DNA of 64,000 nt, from contig NZ_RKMB01000013.1 of assembly GCF_003797765.1 (NCBI RefSeq), positions 119,633 to 183,632 on the forward strand. Reading direction: 5' to 3'. Below the pieces are notes generated by a model. It saw nothing but the letters and a program-made list of their open reading frames with translations, had not been told where the DNA came from and made no database searches. Every line of letters begins with the position of its first letter. The first letter of the stretch is position 1. Both the position numbers and the translations under genes were made by a program. Shown one piece after another: positions 41,945 through 51,275 of the stretch. The DNA is from Ramlibacter sp. WS9. GTDB taxonomy: Bacteria > Pseudomonadota > Gammaproteobacteria > Burkholderiales > Burkholderiaceae_C.

Positions 41945-42679
41945 ATGGACACGCAACCTCGTTCCCTGCCCTCCAAGGCCATGGCGTTCCTCTCCGACAA
42001 GGTGCTGGTGATCGCCGTGCTGATCGCGTGCGCCATCGGCTTCTACATGGCGCGAAATGCCGCGGCCGAGAGTGCCGTCAAGCTGCCGCCGCCGGCGTTC
42101 GACCCGGCAGTGGCGGCGGCGCCGCAGACCGCCGTGTTTGCCGGCGGCTGCTTCTGGGGCGTGCAGGCCGTGTTCCAGCACACGCAGGGCGTGCTCAACG
42201 CGGTGTCCGGCTATTCCGGGGGATCGAAGGAGACCGCGAACTACAGCGCGATCGGCAGCGGTACGACCGGGCACGCCGAGGCGGTCCAGATCACCTACGA
42301 TCCCAAGGTCGTTTCGTACGGCAAGCTTCTGCAGGTCTACTTCTCGGTGGCACACAACCCGACCCAGCTCAATCGCCAGGGGCCAGACTACGGCACGCAG
42401 TACCGATCCGCCGTTTTCTACACCGACGCCGGCCAGAAGCAAGTCGCCGAGCGCTACATCGCGCAGCTCGATGCGGCTCGCGCCTTTCCCTCGAAGATCG
42501 TGACGCAGCTCACGCCGTACGCGGCTTTCTATCCGGCCGAGGACTACCACCAGGACTACGCAACGCTGCATCCCACGCAGCCCTACATCGCGACGTTCGA
42601 CTTGCCGAAGATCGCGAACCTCAAGGCCGTGATGCCCGAGGTGTGGCGCGAGAAGCCGCAACTGGTGACGCAGCGATAG
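41945..42679 (+). CDS. msrA: membrane-anchored peptide methionine sulfoxide reductase A
   Basis: 244 residues. An N-terminal membrane segment (VLVIAVLIACAIGFYMA, about 21-37) precedes the MsrA domain: FAGGCFWGVQAVFQ with catalytic Cys69, VSGYSGG, GHAEAVQITYDP, and YRSAVFYTD. No late resolving Cys is present. It reduces methionine-S-sulfoxide in proteins. The anchor puts the domain on the periplasmic side, where it would repair oxidised envelope proteins. ATG 41945 is chosen; 14 extra codons upstream are open but lack a ribosome site. Confidence 0.88.
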   Translation: MDTQPRSLPSKAMAFLSDKVLVIAVLIACAIGFYMARNAAAESAVKLPPPAFDPAVAAAPQTAVFAGGCFWGVQAVFQHTQGVLNAVSGYSGGSKETANYSAIGSGTTGHAEAVQITYDPKVVSYGKLLQVYFSVAHNPTQLNRQGPDYGTQYRSAVFYTDAGQKQVAERYIAQLDAARAFPSKIVTQLTPYAAFYPAEDYHQDYATLHPTQPYIATFDLPKIANLKAVMPEVWREKPQLVTQR

Positions 42680-42709
42680 GCGTCGCGGGCTCCACCGCGA
42701 CGACAACGC

Positions 42710-43921
42710 TCAGGGGCCCGAGCCGCTCCGAACCAGCAGCGGCCTCAGCATCCACAGGCCCAGCACGGGCCCCAGCGCCAGCCACGGCAGCACGAGCGCG
42801 AGCGGCCAAACTTGCGAGGCGCGCACAAACAATTCGATGCTCACGACCGAGATCGCGAACCCGATGCAATTGGTGAACGTGAGCACGCTGCCGACCACCG
42901 CGGGCGGCGCATTCCGTGCGGTCAAGGTCGAGAACTGCGGCGAGTCGCCCACCACCGTGGCGCCCCAAAAAAGCAGCCATGCGAGGAACAGCCCCAGCGG
43001 CGCCGCCAGCATCCACGGGGCCGCCAGGCAACAGGCCGCGCTGGCCGCCAGCTGAACCTGGGCAATCCGCGCGCTCCCCCAACGCCGCGCCAGCAGGCCG
43101 CCCACGACGCAGCCTGCGAACCCGGCGGCGATGGTCCAGAACGCCGCGGCGCTCACAGCCGCCCCCGCGACGCGCGTGGCCACCACCAGCGGCACCAGCA
43201 CGTAGAAGGCGTACAGCTCCCACATGTGGCCGAAGTAGCCGAACACCGATGCGCGCAGCCTTCGGTCGGACCAGATCGCACCCAGCGCCTTGGGCGTGAT
43301 CCGCGAGCCGCGCGGCGCCTCGGGATTGACGGGAACCCAGAACGCGGTCGCGATGCCCCCGAGCGCCGCCAGGATCGACACCCCGACCACCACGGCCTGC
43401 CAAGGCCGCCAGTCGCCCGCCAGCAGTACCGCGCCGCCCGAGGCGTCCCCCGCCAGGGCACGCAATCCATGGGGCAGCGCCGTCCCCAGAACGAGCGCGC
43501 CGATGAGCACGCCCATGACGGCGCCGAGGCGTTCACGGTACCAGCTGGCCGCGATCTTCATACCCACCGGGTAGATGCCCGCCAACAAAAAGCCCACACC
43601 GAAACGCGCGGCCACGAGCAAGGGGAGCCGGCCGTCGGCGAGCAACGTGGCGGCGTTCAGCGCTGCGCCGAGCACCGAACAGACCAGGAACACCTTGTGC
43701 GGCTCGAAGCGGTCGGCCAGCATCAAGAGCGCGAACACCAGCGTCCCCGCGACGAAGCCAAGCTGCACCGCGGACGTCAGCGTGCCCACAGACGCGGCCG
43801 GCAGGCCCCAAGCCTGCTGCAGGTCAGGCATCACGGCGTTCACTGCGAACCAGAGGGAGGTGCCGGCGAATTGCGACAGCACGATCACCGGCAGGATGCG
43901 GCGCGGAACGGCTGTGCTCAT
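42710..43921 (-). CDS. MFS transporter
   Basis: 403 residues, about twelve helices. Features: [19 protein letters not shown] in helix 1, [24 protein letters not shown] (MFS DRxx loop) near 70, [32 protein letters not shown] in helix 4-5. Related to CynX/NimT-like exporters. Substrate unknown. It diverges from the LLM flavoenzyme gene, 60 bp apart. Confidence 0.82.
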   Translation of the reverse strand: MSTAVPRRILPVIVLSQFAGTSLWFAVNAVMPDLQQAWGLPAASVGTLTSAVQLGFVAGTLVFALLMLADRFEPHKVFLVCSVLGAALNAATLLADGRLPLLVAARFGVGFLLAGIYPVGMKIAASWYRERLGAVMGVLIGALVLGTALPHGLRALAGDASGGAVLLAGDWRPWQAVVVGVSILAALGGIATAFWVPVNPEAPRGSRITPKALGAIWSDRRLRASVFGYFGHMWELYAFYVLVPLVVATRVAGAAVSAAAFWTIAAGFAGCVVGGLLARRWGSARIAQVQLAASAACCLAAPWMLAAPLGLFLAWLLFWGATVVGDSPQFSTLTARNAPPAVVGSVLTFTNCIGFAISVVSIELFVRASQVWPLALVLPWLALGPVLGLWMLRPLLVRSGSGP

Positions 43922-43981
43922 GGGCAAAGCATACAAGCCCCCGCCCCGCCGCGGTTTTCCGGACGCCGCCACAATGGGCCG

Positions 43982-44959
43982 ATGATCCCCTTTTCGGTCC
44001 TCGACCTTTCCCCCATCACCGAAGGCAGCGACGCTGGCGAGTCGTTTCGCAACACGCTCGCGCTGGCGCAGCACGCCGAACGCTGGGGCTACAACCGCTA
44101 CTGGCTGGCCGAACACCACGGCATGCCGGGCATCGCCAGCGCCGCCACGTCGGTGCTGATCGGGCATGTGGCCGGCGGCACGAAGACCATCCGCGTGGGC
44201 GCGGGCGGCATCATGCTGCCCAACCACTCGCCGCTGGTCATCGCCGAGCAGTTTGGCACGCTCGAATCGCTCTACCCGGGCCGCATCGACCTGGGCCTGG
44301 GCCGCGCGCCCGGCTCGGACCAAGCCACCGCGCGCGCCTTGCGCCGCAACCTGATGTCCGACGCCGATGAATTCCCGCGCGACGTGGTCGAGCTCATGGA
44401 TCTGATGTCCGACCAGCCCCGCCAGGCCATTCGCGCCGTGCCGGGCATGGGCACCAACGTGCCGGTATGGATCCTCGGTTCCAGCACCTTCGGCGCGCAG
44501 CTTGCGGCGATGCTGGGGTTGCCCTACGCGTTCGCGTCGCACTTCGCGCCGCAGCAATTGATGCAGGCAATCGAGATCTACCGCGAAACGTTCAAGCCTT
44601 CCGCGCAACTGGCCAAACCGTATGTGATGCTGGGCTTCAACGTGTTCGCCGCCGACACCGACGAGGAAGCGCAATTGCGCGCCACGTCAATGCAGCAGGC
44701 GTTCGTCAACCTGCGCAGCGGCCGGCCGTCGAAGCTGCCGCCTCCGGTGGCGGGCTACCGCGAGAAGGTCGGCCCCGCGGAGCGGGCGTTACTTGATAGC
44801 GTGTTGTCGTGCGCCGCCATCGGTTCCGCCGAAACCGTGCGTGAGAGCCTGCGCGCCTTCATCGCGCGCACGGGGGCCGACGAATTGATGATCGCGTGCA
44901 ACATGTTCGACCCGACCCATCGGCGCCGGTCCTACGAGATCGCATCGCAAGTGCGATGA
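43982..44959 (+). CDS. LLM-class flavin-dependent oxidoreductase
   Basis: 325 residues, luciferase-like TIM barrel. [43 protein letters not shown] near the N-terminus (HH motif), [43 protein letters not shown], and [27 protein letters not shown]. This subgroup (YhbW-like) uses reduced FMN; substrate unknown. ATG 43982 is the first start beyond the MFS antisense overlap. Confidence 0.87.
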   Translation: MIPFSVLDLSPITEGSDAGESFRNTLALAQHAERWGYNRYWLAEHHGMPGIASAATSVLIGHVAGGTKTIRVGAGGIMLPNHSPLVIAEQFGTLESLYPGRIDLGLGRAPGSDQATARALRRNLMSDADEFPRDVVELMDLMSDQPRQAIRAVPGMGTNVPVWILGSSTFGAQLAAMLGLPYAFASHFAPQQLMQAIEIYRETFKPSAQLAKPYVMLGFNVFAADTDEEAQLRATSMQQAFVNLRSGRPSKLPPPVAGYREKVGPAERALLDSVLSCAAIGSAETVRESLRAFIARTGADELMIACNMFDPTHRRRSYEIASQVR

Positions 44960-45018
44960 CGCCGAGCCCGGAGTGACAGCCCTGGTGCCGCATCGATTCC
45001 GTCACGACGCAGACGCGC

Positions 45019-45468
45019 CTACCTCAGCATGTGGAAGTTCAGCAGCCTCGTCGCCACCACGGTCTCGGCCAGGAAGCACAGCAGCGCCAGCAGGAAGCAC
45101 GCCACACCGAGCAGAAAGCTCCCGATCGCGAAGCGGCTGATCTGGGACGCTGTCGTCTCACCCAGGAACAGCACGATGATCGTGACGCCGATCAGGAAAG
45201 CGCATGTCGTGAGCAAAGCGATGCAGCCATTGGCCAGCCGGCCGCGCATCCGCAGCTCGCCCAGCTCGACCTGGGCACGCGCCAGAAACTCCTCGTCGGT
45301 GCTTGTGCGGGCCCGGTCTTCCACCGTGCGCGCCCGGTCGATGATGCGTGCGAGCCGCCCGGCCACCGCGCCGATCATGCCGGACACGGCGGTGAGCAGG
45401 AACACCGGCGCGACGGCAAGCTGGATGCCGTGCGTGACGGAAGCGGAGTCGATCGGAAAAGCCACCAT
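45019..45468 (-). CDS. DUF2721 membrane protein
   Basis: 149 residues. Three membrane segments (LAVAPVFLLTAVSGMIGAVAG; LLTTCAFLIGVTIIVLFLG; FAIGSFLLGVACFLLALLCFL) and a basic/acidic loop with RLARIIDRARTVEDR, the DUF2721 signature. Function unknown. The ATG at 45468 overlaps the preceding stop (TGATG). Confidence 0.83.
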   Translation of the reverse strand: MVAFPIDSASVTHGIQLAVAPVFLLTAVSGMIGAVAGRLARIIDRARTVEDRARTSTDEEFLARAQVELGELRMRGRLANGCIALLTTCAFLIGVTIIVLFLGETTASQISRFAIGSFLLGVACFLLALLCFLAETVVATRLLNFHMLR

Positions 45469-45773
45469 CACCCCTCGATCCGGATTTCGTACATCGCGTC
45501 TCCCATGTAGCGGTTAGGGCCGAACGCTGCCGCCACGCCCGCAGTCTCGGCCGCCCGCCACTGATCGAAGATGGCCTGCTCGGCGTCGGTCAGCGTGTCG
45601 GGCGCGGGCGCTTCGCCATAAGTGCCGACGATGCGCAAGTACGCGGCATAGACCGGCGCCACCAACTGCTCGTCGCCCAATGCTTCTTCCAGCGCACCGC
45701 GAAAGCGCGCCTCGGCCTGGCGGCGCTCTTCCGGCGAGACATCGGCTTCGTACAGGGTGATGGAATAAGTCAT
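45468..45773 (-). CDS. small protein of unknown function
   Basis: 101 residues, soluble, acidic. MTYSITLYEADVSPEERRQAEARFRGALEEALGD, then YAAYLRIVGTYGEAPAPD and YMGDAMYEIRIEG. Not recognised. It is first in a two-gene unit with the DUF2721 gene, sharing the TGATG junction, so the two are probably functionally linked. Confidence 0.65.
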   Translation of the reverse strand: MTYSITLYEADVSPEERRQAEARFRGALEEALGDEQLVAPVYAAYLRIVGTYGEAPAPDTLTDAEQAIFDQWRAAETAGVAAAFGPNRYMGDAMYEIRIEG

Positions 45774-45852
45774 CGTGGCAGGTGCAGGAACAACCGGGGA
45801 TTATTGTCCAGCACGCGACCCCCCGGGGAACGCGGTTATCCTCGCGCCACCC

Positions 45853-46449
45853 ATGACCACGCAGCACACCGTCCCCGACAAAGACCAGATCGCGCTGCTC
45901 GAGCCCTTCGACCGCCTGGGCCTCGACCGGATTCGCCTGGTGGCCAGCGCCGGGGACGCACACGAGGCACGGGCCGAAATGGCTGGGGCACGCGTGCTCG
46001 GTTTCGACACCGAGTCGAAGCCGACCTTCCTGAAGAACGAGGCTTCCGAAGGCCCGCACGTGGTGCAGCTGGCCACATTGGAAAAGGCCTGGGTCTTTCA
46101 GCTCCACGACGTCGAATGCCGCGCCGTGGTGGCCGGGCTGCTGGCGCAGGCGGGCGTCATCAAGGCCGGCTTCGGCCTGGGCGACGACCGCAGGCGGATC
46201 GTCTCCAAGCTGGGTGTGGAGCCCGCCGACGTGCTGGAGCTCAACACGGTGTTCCGCGAGCGCGGCTGGCGCAAGGACATGGGCGTCAAGGCCGCGGTGG
46301 CCGTGCTGTTCAACCGCCGCTTCATCAAATCGCGCAAGGCGACGACGTCGAACTGGGCCAACCCACGGCTGACCGAAGCGCAACTCGTCTACGCGGCCAA
46401 CGACGCATACGCCGCCGTCCGCGTGTTCCACGAACTCGGCCTCACCTAA
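45853..46449 (+). CDS. 3'-5' exonuclease, RNase D-like (DEDDy)
   Basis: 198 residues. Exo I GFDTESKP, Exo II region VIKAGFGLGDDRRRI, and Exo III LTEAQLVYAANDAYAAVRVF with the Tyr-x3-Asp of the DEDDy group. It lacks the HRDC domains of full RNase D, so it is a compact exonuclease of RNA or DNA. ATG 45853 is 79 bp from the divergent small gene. The adjacent 26 codons upstream are open but not family sequence. Confidence 0.83.
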   Translation: MTTQHTVPDKDQIALLEPFDRLGLDRIRLVASAGDAHEARAEMAGARVLGFDTESKPTFLKNEASEGPHVVQLATLEKAWVFQLHDVECRAVVAGLLAQAGVIKAGFGLGDDRRRIVSKLGVEPADVLELNTVFRERGWRKDMGVKAAVAVLFNRRFIKSRKATTSNWANPRLTEAQLVYAANDAYAAVRVFHELGLT

Positions 46450-46488
46450 GCAAGGCCGGGGCGAGGCCGGGGCGGTCAGGTCGCCAGG

Positions 46489-46860
46489 TCAGCTCTTGTT
46501 CGGATTGTTCGGGCGCGCGTCGTCGCGGTTGCGCACGCCGTCACCGTCGCGGTCACCGCGGGCCCAGCGGCCGCGCTGCAGTTCCCAACGGCCATTGCGC
46601 TCGACCCAGCGGTCGGCTTCCCAATGGTGGCCGCGGCGCGCACGCACCTGGTGGCCGGCCACCCACACGTGCTGGCCACGGCGCCACTCCCAGTGGCCCG
46701 GGGCCCAGACGTAGCCGCGGCGCATTTGCGGCTGCGCTTCCTCGCGCTGGGGCGGAGGTGCTTCGCGGATGATGATGGTGCGCTGTTGCGCGACAGACGC
46801 CAGCGGAACGCTGGCGAAAGATGCCGCGACCAGGCCGGCAATGAGGATCTTCTTGAACAT
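46489..46860 (-). CDS. YXWGXW-repeat secreted protein
   Basis: 123 residues. Signal peptide KKILIAGLVAASFASVPLASVA (about 24). The mature part is basic and Trp/Arg-rich with YVWAPGHWEWRRGQHVWVAGH and related units, then an Asp/Arg tail (RGDRDGDGVRNRDDARPNN). YXWGXW proteins are outer-membrane-associated or periplasmic and of unknown function. RBS is in CGGAG. Single-gene unit. Confidence 0.88.
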   Translation of the reverse strand: MFKKILIAGLVAASFASVPLASVAQQRTIIIREAPPPQREEAQPQMRRGYVWAPGHWEWRRGQHVWVAGHQVRARRGHHWEADRWVERNGRWELQRGRWARGDRDGDGVRNRDDARPNNPNKS

Positions 46861-46971
46861 GTGTGTCTCCGGGGACGGATGGCCGGCTTCGAGATTGAAG
46901 CCTGAATGACCAACGCCCAGAGTGGACGTGCGTTGACCGGACGCAGGTAGGACAAGAACCCGACAGTCGCC

Positions 46972-47289
46972 TCAGGCTGGCTCGACCGTATCGCCCTGCT
47001 CGGCGGGTTTGGCTTTGCGGTGGCCGGGCTTGGCGAGAATCTCGACGTAGAAGCTTTCCGCGCCCTCTTTGGCAGCCGCATCGATGGCGGGAACGATACC
47101 GTTGAGATGGACAGCCTCGGCGCTCTCGGGCGCCAAGCCGAACTTGCAGTCGAAATCCCAATAGTCGGCACCGGCCGGGACGTCGCGGCGGCGCTCACGT
47201 TTCACGTACTTGCGGATTTCATGCTTGACCGCATCCAGCACCCGGTCGGGGTGCTTGCCTTCGATGCGAAGTGCAAAGGTTTTTTTCAT
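46972..47289 (-). CDS. DUF6172 family protein
   Basis: 105 residues starting MKKTFALRIEGKHPDRVLDAVKHEIRKY, with KYVKRERRRDVPAGADYWDFDCKFG and IDAAAKEGAESFYVEILAKP. This matches the DUF6172 family of proteobacterial cytoplasmic proteins. Function unknown. ATG 47289 is preferred over the 18-codon upstream extension. Confidence 0.8.
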   Translation of the reverse strand: MKKTFALRIEGKHPDRVLDAVKHEIRKYVKRERRRDVPAGADYWDFDCKFGLAPESAEAVHLNGIVPAIDAAAKEGAESFYVEILAKPGHRKAKPAEQGDTVEPA

Positions 47290-47305
47290 GCGCGATGGTA
47301 GCGCT

Positions 47306-48091
47306 TTACGTGAAGGTGACTTGCAGCGGCGGCAGGGGCCCATCGAACTGGGCAGTCCACTGCTCGCCCGCGGCTACCGGCCAGGCGTCGGTCCACGTGC
47401 CGGTCGTCACGACGTCGCCCGGTTGCAGATCGGTGGCGCCGGGGCATTGCCGCAGCGCTTCCAGGAAATGATGCAGCGCGTGCAGTGGCCCGTCGAGCAC
47501 GTTGGCGCCAACGCCCTTGTCCACCGTGCGCCCGCCGTTGCACAAAGCGACGCTGGAGCGCGCCAGCAGCGCGTCGAATTCGATCGCGGACTGCGGCAGC
47601 TGCGACGTAGCCACTTTCGCGCCCACCAGCAGCGCGGCATGCAACCCGCCGTCGGCCACGGTATCGGGGGCCTTGAAAACCCAGTTCGGCAGGTGCGACT
47701 GCACCAACTCGAAGCCCGGTGCCAACCACTCGACGCACGCCAGGAGATCGTCCAGCGTGGCATTCGCGGGCGGGGTCGCCGCCATCCCGAACACCGCTTC
47801 CGGCTCGAGCCGTGGCTGGCATGCCTTCGCGAGCGACAAGGTGCCCGCTCCGTCGCAGAACACCACCGTCGTATCCCAGACGGCCCCCCAGATGGGCGCG
47901 AAGACGCCGTAGCGGGACCAGATTTTGCGGTTGGTGAAGCCGATCTTGTAGCCAACGGGACGCTCGCCGCGGGCGATGCGCAACTGGCGCAGCGTCAGCG
48001 AGCGTTCGTACGCGGCGGGCAGGTCGAGGCCGCAACCCTCGGGCCACAACGTGCCGCGGTCCCAGTGGGCCAGGATGTCTTCAGGGGTCAT
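47306..48091 (-). CDS. 2-keto-4-pentenoate hydratase-like protein (FAH-related)
   Basis: 261 residues. MhpD/DmpE-type hydratase features: RGERPVGYKIGFTNRKIW, PRLEPEAVFGMA (metal-ligand Glu region), LVGAKV, and LHALHHFLEAL...LQPGDVVTTGTWTDAWPV. It would hydrate a 2-hydroxy-dienoate from aromatic meta-cleavage or act as a decarboxylase. No other meta-cleavage genes adjoin. The start ATG 48091 is 55 bp from the divergent AKR gene. Confidence 0.78.
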   Translation of the reverse strand: MTPEDILAHWDRGTLWPEGCGLDLPAAYERSLTLRQLRIARGERPVGYKIGFTNRKIWSRYGVFAPIWGAVWDTTVVFCDGAGTLSLAKACQPRLEPEAVFGMAATPPANATLDDLLACVEWLAPGFELVQSHLPNWVFKAPDTVADGGLHAALLVGAKVATSQLPQSAIEFDALLARSSVALCNGGRTVDKGVGANVLDGPLHALHHFLEALRQCPGATDLQPGDVVTTGTWTDAWPVAAGEQWTAQFDGPLPPLQVTFT

Positions 48092-48145
48092 GTCGCATTT
48101 TGCTCTGCTTGCGGCCCGCGGGCTGTACATGTATCGTCCGGCTCC

Positions 48146-48961
48146 ATGCATACCCGCCCCATCCCCTCCAGCGGCACGCCGCTACCGGTGATCGGGTGCG
48201 GCACCTGGCTCGGCTTCGACGTGGGCAATGCCGCATCCGAGAAGCCGCAGAGGGGCGAAGTGCTGGCCGAGCTGTTTGCCGGGGGAGGCACGCTCATCGA
48301 CAGCTCACCGATGTACGGCTCAGCCGAACTCGTGGTGGGCGAGCTTCTGCATGCGAGCCGGTCACGGGAAAGAGCTTTTCTTGCCACGAAGGTATGGACG
48401 ACGGGCCGGCAGCCGGGCGTCGAACAGATGGAGCGGTCGATGGGGCTGCTGCGCACCCGCCACATCGAGCTCATGCAGGTGCATAACCTGGTCGACTGGC
48501 GCACGCACTTGCCCACGCTGCGCGAATGGAAGGTCGGAAAGCGCATCTCGTACATCGGCGTCACCCACTACACCGAATCCGGCTATACGGAGCTCGAACA
48601 CGTGATGCGCTCAGAACCGCTGGACTTCGTTCAGCTCAACTATTCGATGGAAAGCCCAGAAGCGCAGCGCCGCCTGCTTCCGCTCGCGGCTGAGCGCGGC
48701 ATCGCCGTGCTGGTGAACCTGCCTTTGGGCGGCGGGAAGATGCTTCGCGCGCTGCACGCCAAGCCCCTGCCGGGCTGGGCTGCCGAGATCGGCTGCACGG
48801 CCTGGAGCCAGGTGATGCTGAAATTCGTACTGTCGCAGCCGGCCGTGACCTGCGCCATTCCCGGCACATCGAACCCGCGGCACATGCGCGAGAACGCAGT
48901 GGCGGGCACAGGGGAATTGCCCTCGCCTTCGTTCTGGGCGGGCAAGCTGCCGCAGCTCTGA
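48146..48961 (+). CDS. aldo/keto reductase
   Basis: 271 residues, AKR barrel. PVIGCGTWLGFDVG, LIDSSPMYGSAELVVGELL (Asp and Tyr of the active site), TKVW with the catalytic Lys, and IELMQVHNLVDWRTHL (His). C-terminal AIPGTSNPRHMRENAVA. It reduces aldehydes or ketones with NADPH. Start ATG 48146 at MHTRPIPSSGTPLPVIG. Substrate unknown. Confidence 0.85.
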   Translation: MHTRPIPSSGTPLPVIGCGTWLGFDVGNAASEKPQRGEVLAELFAGGGTLIDSSPMYGSAELVVGELLHASRSRERAFLATKVWTTGRQPGVEQMERSMGLLRTRHIELMQVHNLVDWRTHLPTLREWKVGKRISYIGVTHYTESGYTELEHVMRSEPLDFVQLNYSMESPEAQRRLLPLAAERGIAVLVNLPLGGGKMLRALHAKPLPGWAAEIGCTAWSQVMLKFVLSQPAVTCAIPGTSNPRHMRENAVAGTGELPSPSFWAGKLPQL

Positions 48962-48971
48962 CCCCCCAGAC

Positions 48972-49433
48972 CTAGAGCACGATGTCCGTGACGGTCGTGG
49001 CAGTTGCGCGCAAGGCGATGCTCGTGGCTGCCAGCGCTTCGGCTCGCTCCATCGCGCCCGCACCCGTCGACTCGCTGTGCCGGCAGGTACCCGCGCCGAC
49101 CACGGACTGCGCGCTCCAGTAGCTGTTGGGCCGAACCTCGAAAACCTTGTATTCGCCCACGAAAGCTGCCTCGCATTTGCCGGCCTGGCTCGCGAAAGAA
49201 GCGACGTAGTAGCCGTCCACCGGGCCCGTGACGCGGGTGTGCAGCTTGCCGCGCTGGTGCGGCTCGGCCGCCTGCGCGCGGCTGCCACGGGCGAGGCTGG
49301 CTCGCTCGTTTCTCGCGGAGAGTTGGTCGATGGCGGCCTGGATCAACTCCTCGTGAAGCGGATAGGTCTCTTCCATCCAGCTGACGTCGCGGTCATCGGT
49401 CCGCGGGCCCGCGGCAGGGCTGTGTGTGGTCAT
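48972..49433 (-). CDS. soluble protein of unknown function
   Basis: 153 residues. An N-terminal charged part (SWMEETYPLHEELIQAAIDQLSARNERASLARG) is followed by LHTRVTGPVDGYYVASFASQAGKCEAAFVGEYKVFEV and GAMERAEALAATSIALRATATTVTDIVL. No signal peptide, no recognised family. It is convergent with the AKR gene, 10 bp apart. Confidence 0.55.
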   Translation of the reverse strand: MTTHSPAAGPRTDDRDVSWMEETYPLHEELIQAAIDQLSARNERASLARGSRAQAAEPHQRGKLHTRVTGPVDGYYVASFASQAGKCEAAFVGEYKVFEVRPNSYWSAQSVVGAGTCRHSESTGAGAMERAEALAATSIALRATATTVTDIVL

Positions 49434-49508
49434 GCGCCGAGCATGCGCTCTTTTGGCAAACTCAACCGTAGGCGCATCGCCTGCGCCGGCGTCAGGCTTG
49501 CGCGCGAG

Positions 49509-50375
49509 TCATCCGCCGGTGCGCAGTGCGCTGGCCGTCATCACCGGCCTGCCCTGCCCGTATCTCATCGCCCGCAACTGGCCATCGAGCAGCGCCGCTT
49601 CGCGGGCGCCAATGCGGGCATTGGCGATATGGCGCTGCGTTTCGATGGGCAGGCGCGCGGTATTGCGGCCGTTCCACACCGCGCGGCCGCGGCTGGAAAG
49701 GTTGTAGTAGATCGAAACGCCCTCGCGCAGCTTGGCGGCGCGCTCGCCGGGGGAGAGCCGCAGCCCCTCGATCCGGGAGGCGCTCCAGAGTGCGGCTTCC
49801 TTCATGTGGACGGCGGCGACGTGGATCGACTCGACCAGGTCGTTCGGGTTGCGCAGGCCCAGCAGCCTCGCGGTGGCCGGTTCGAACTGCGCGATGCCCA
49901 GGTTCGGCGTGCCGTTCTTGCTCTGGCCCAGCCGCGGCACCCACGACGTTTCCGCGGTGATGATGCCGTACACGTCGTGGTAGCCAAGGCCCACTTCGGC
50001 CAGCCCTGCGCGATGCGCGGCGGATTTGGCGAGCAGGAGGCGGGAGTGATAGTCAGGCGTCGCGAACTGGCCGGTGCCGAGCCGGGTTTGCACCCAACGC
50101 ACGTTGATGCGCAACTGCTCGTAATGCCCGTCCACGGATGAACGGGCGAGCACCGGCGCAGGCGTGGGCACGGAAGCAATCTCGGCCATGATGGGCAGCA
50201 TCCGGCTCTTCATCATTGCCGGCCGCTGCTCTGCCTGCGCCATGACGGCCGCAGGCTCGATGAGTTTCGGCCCCACGGGCCGCGGACCTCGAAGATCGCG
50301 CGCCACCAGGCAAACCAGCCCAACCGTACAGAACCCGCCGACGGCGCAATAGATGGGCAAGTGCGCAAACTTCAT
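49509..50375 (-). CDS. lytic transglycosylase, SLT domain
   Basis: 288 residues. An N-terminal membrane segment/signal (YCAVGGFCTVGLVCLVA) and an SLT domain at about 120-215: YGIITAETSWVPRLGQSKNGTPNLGIAQFEPATARLLGL with the catalytic Glu in AETSW. GVSIYYNLSSRGRAVWNG follows. It cleaves peptidoglycan glycan strands. Its ribosome site lies in a short perfect palindrome (50383-50398). A VirB1-like role is possible but no secretion genes are near. Confidence 0.82.
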   Translation of the reverse strand: MKFAHLPIYCAVGGFCTVGLVCLVARDLRGPRPVGPKLIEPAAVMAQAEQRPAMMKSRMLPIMAEIASVPTPAPVLARSSVDGHYEQLRINVRWVQTRLGTGQFATPDYHSRLLLAKSAAHRAGLAEVGLGYHDVYGIITAETSWVPRLGQSKNGTPNLGIAQFEPATARLLGLRNPNDLVESIHVAAVHMKEAALWSASRIEGLRLSPGERAAKLREGVSIYYNLSSRGRAVWNGRNTARLPIETQRHIANARIGAREAALLDGQLRAMRYGQGRPVMTASALRTGG

Positions 50376-50382
50376 GTAGTCC

Positions 50383-50398
50383 CTTTCTTACAAGAAAG
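50383..50398. promoter_or_regulatory. palindrome just upstream of the transglycosylase start
   Basis: CTTTCTT-AC-AAGAAAG, perfect 7-bp arms. On the minus strand it lies immediately before and partly over the AAGGGA ribosome site of the lytic transglycosylase gene. It could be an operator or an RNA hairpin that covers the site. Confidence 0.35.
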
Positions 50399-50489
50399 AA
50401 GGGAGAGCGCCTACAAGACGAAGTTCACCGATGTTTCAATTGAATCTATTGATGAGCGGGTTTTTGCCAACTATTCCTGCAAGAGACGG

Positions 50490-51134
50490 CTACGGCTTTG
50501 TTTGCACGGCCTTGCGATCGGCCACCACCCTCTGCGCCGAGGGACGCTCCGCGATGAAGCGGGCGTAAGCCTTGTGGTCGACGCCGCCGGCTTGCAGCAA
50601 ATCTTCTCCGAACGCCGCCTTGCTGGCCATCGCCACCAGCGGCAGGTTGTTGAAAGCGGCGCAGTCGGCCTGCGTGAAGGTGTCACCCGCCACGAAGGGC
50701 GAGAACTTGGCAAGCCGCTTGAACGCGGCGATGTTGGTTTGCAGTTGCTTGCGTATGCGCGCGAGGTTGCTTTCGCTCAACGCCGGTGCCCCGAAGAATG
50801 CCGAGCCATACAGCTGGCGGGCCACGATCTCCAGGTGCCAGTCGATGAAGATGGTGAGCTCGCGCACCTTGGCAGCGGCAAAGGCGTCGGCGGGCATCAG
50901 CGGCGGCTGCGGCCACTTCGCTTCCAGCCATTCCATGATCGGCTGGCTCTCGCACAACGCGCCCTCTTCGCTGGTGATGAACGGGATCTTGCCCAGCGGC
51001 GAGGCGCCGAGAATCGCCTCGTCGGAGCTGTGCGTTGCCGCGTACGCTTCCGTGAAGGGAACGCCCTTTTCAAGCAAGGCGAGCTTGACCTTGTTGTAGT
51101 AGTTGGAAATGGGTGAGCCGTGAAGGGTGAGCAT
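50490..51134 (-). CDS. glutathione S-transferase family protein
   Basis: 214 residues. The thioredoxin-like N-terminal domain has LHGSPISNYYNKVKLALLEKGVPF, GKIPFI (cis-Pro) and CESQPIMEWLEAKWP. The helical C-terminal domain has PFVAGDTFTQADCAAFNNLPL. Activity likely glutathione conjugation or isomerisation. ATG 51134 is the start at MLTLHGSP. Single gene. Confidence 0.87.
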   Translation of the reverse strand: MLTLHGSPISNYYNKVKLALLEKGVPFTEAYAATHSSDEAILGASPLGKIPFITSEEGALCESQPIMEWLEAKWPQPPLMPADAFAAAKVRELTIFIDWHLEIVARQLYGSAFFGAPALSESNLARIRKQLQTNIAAFKRLAKFSPFVAGDTFTQADCAAFNNLPLVAMASKAAFGEDLLQAGGVDHKAYARFIAERPSAQRVVADRKAVQTKP

Positions 51135-51248
51135 GCGTGTCTCCGTCTTGAATCGCGCTACTTTAGGCGTTGGCCGCGGGATGCAATGGCACGGTGGCGA
51201 CAGGTGCCGCGTGTCATCGGCCGTCATCCGGCCGGCCCCAGGATGTGA

Positions 51249-51275
51249 TGGATTGCGAGTCAAGCCCGCAATGAC
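51249..51275. repeat. short REP-like palindrome (member 2), overlapping a gene end
   Basis: TGGATTGCGAGTCAAGCCCG followed by CAATGAC: ATTGCG/CGCAAT arms. It covers the last codons and stop of the racemase-family gene (stop at 51260-51262), which thus ends in a short repeat-derived tail (SLRA). Confidence 0.55.
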
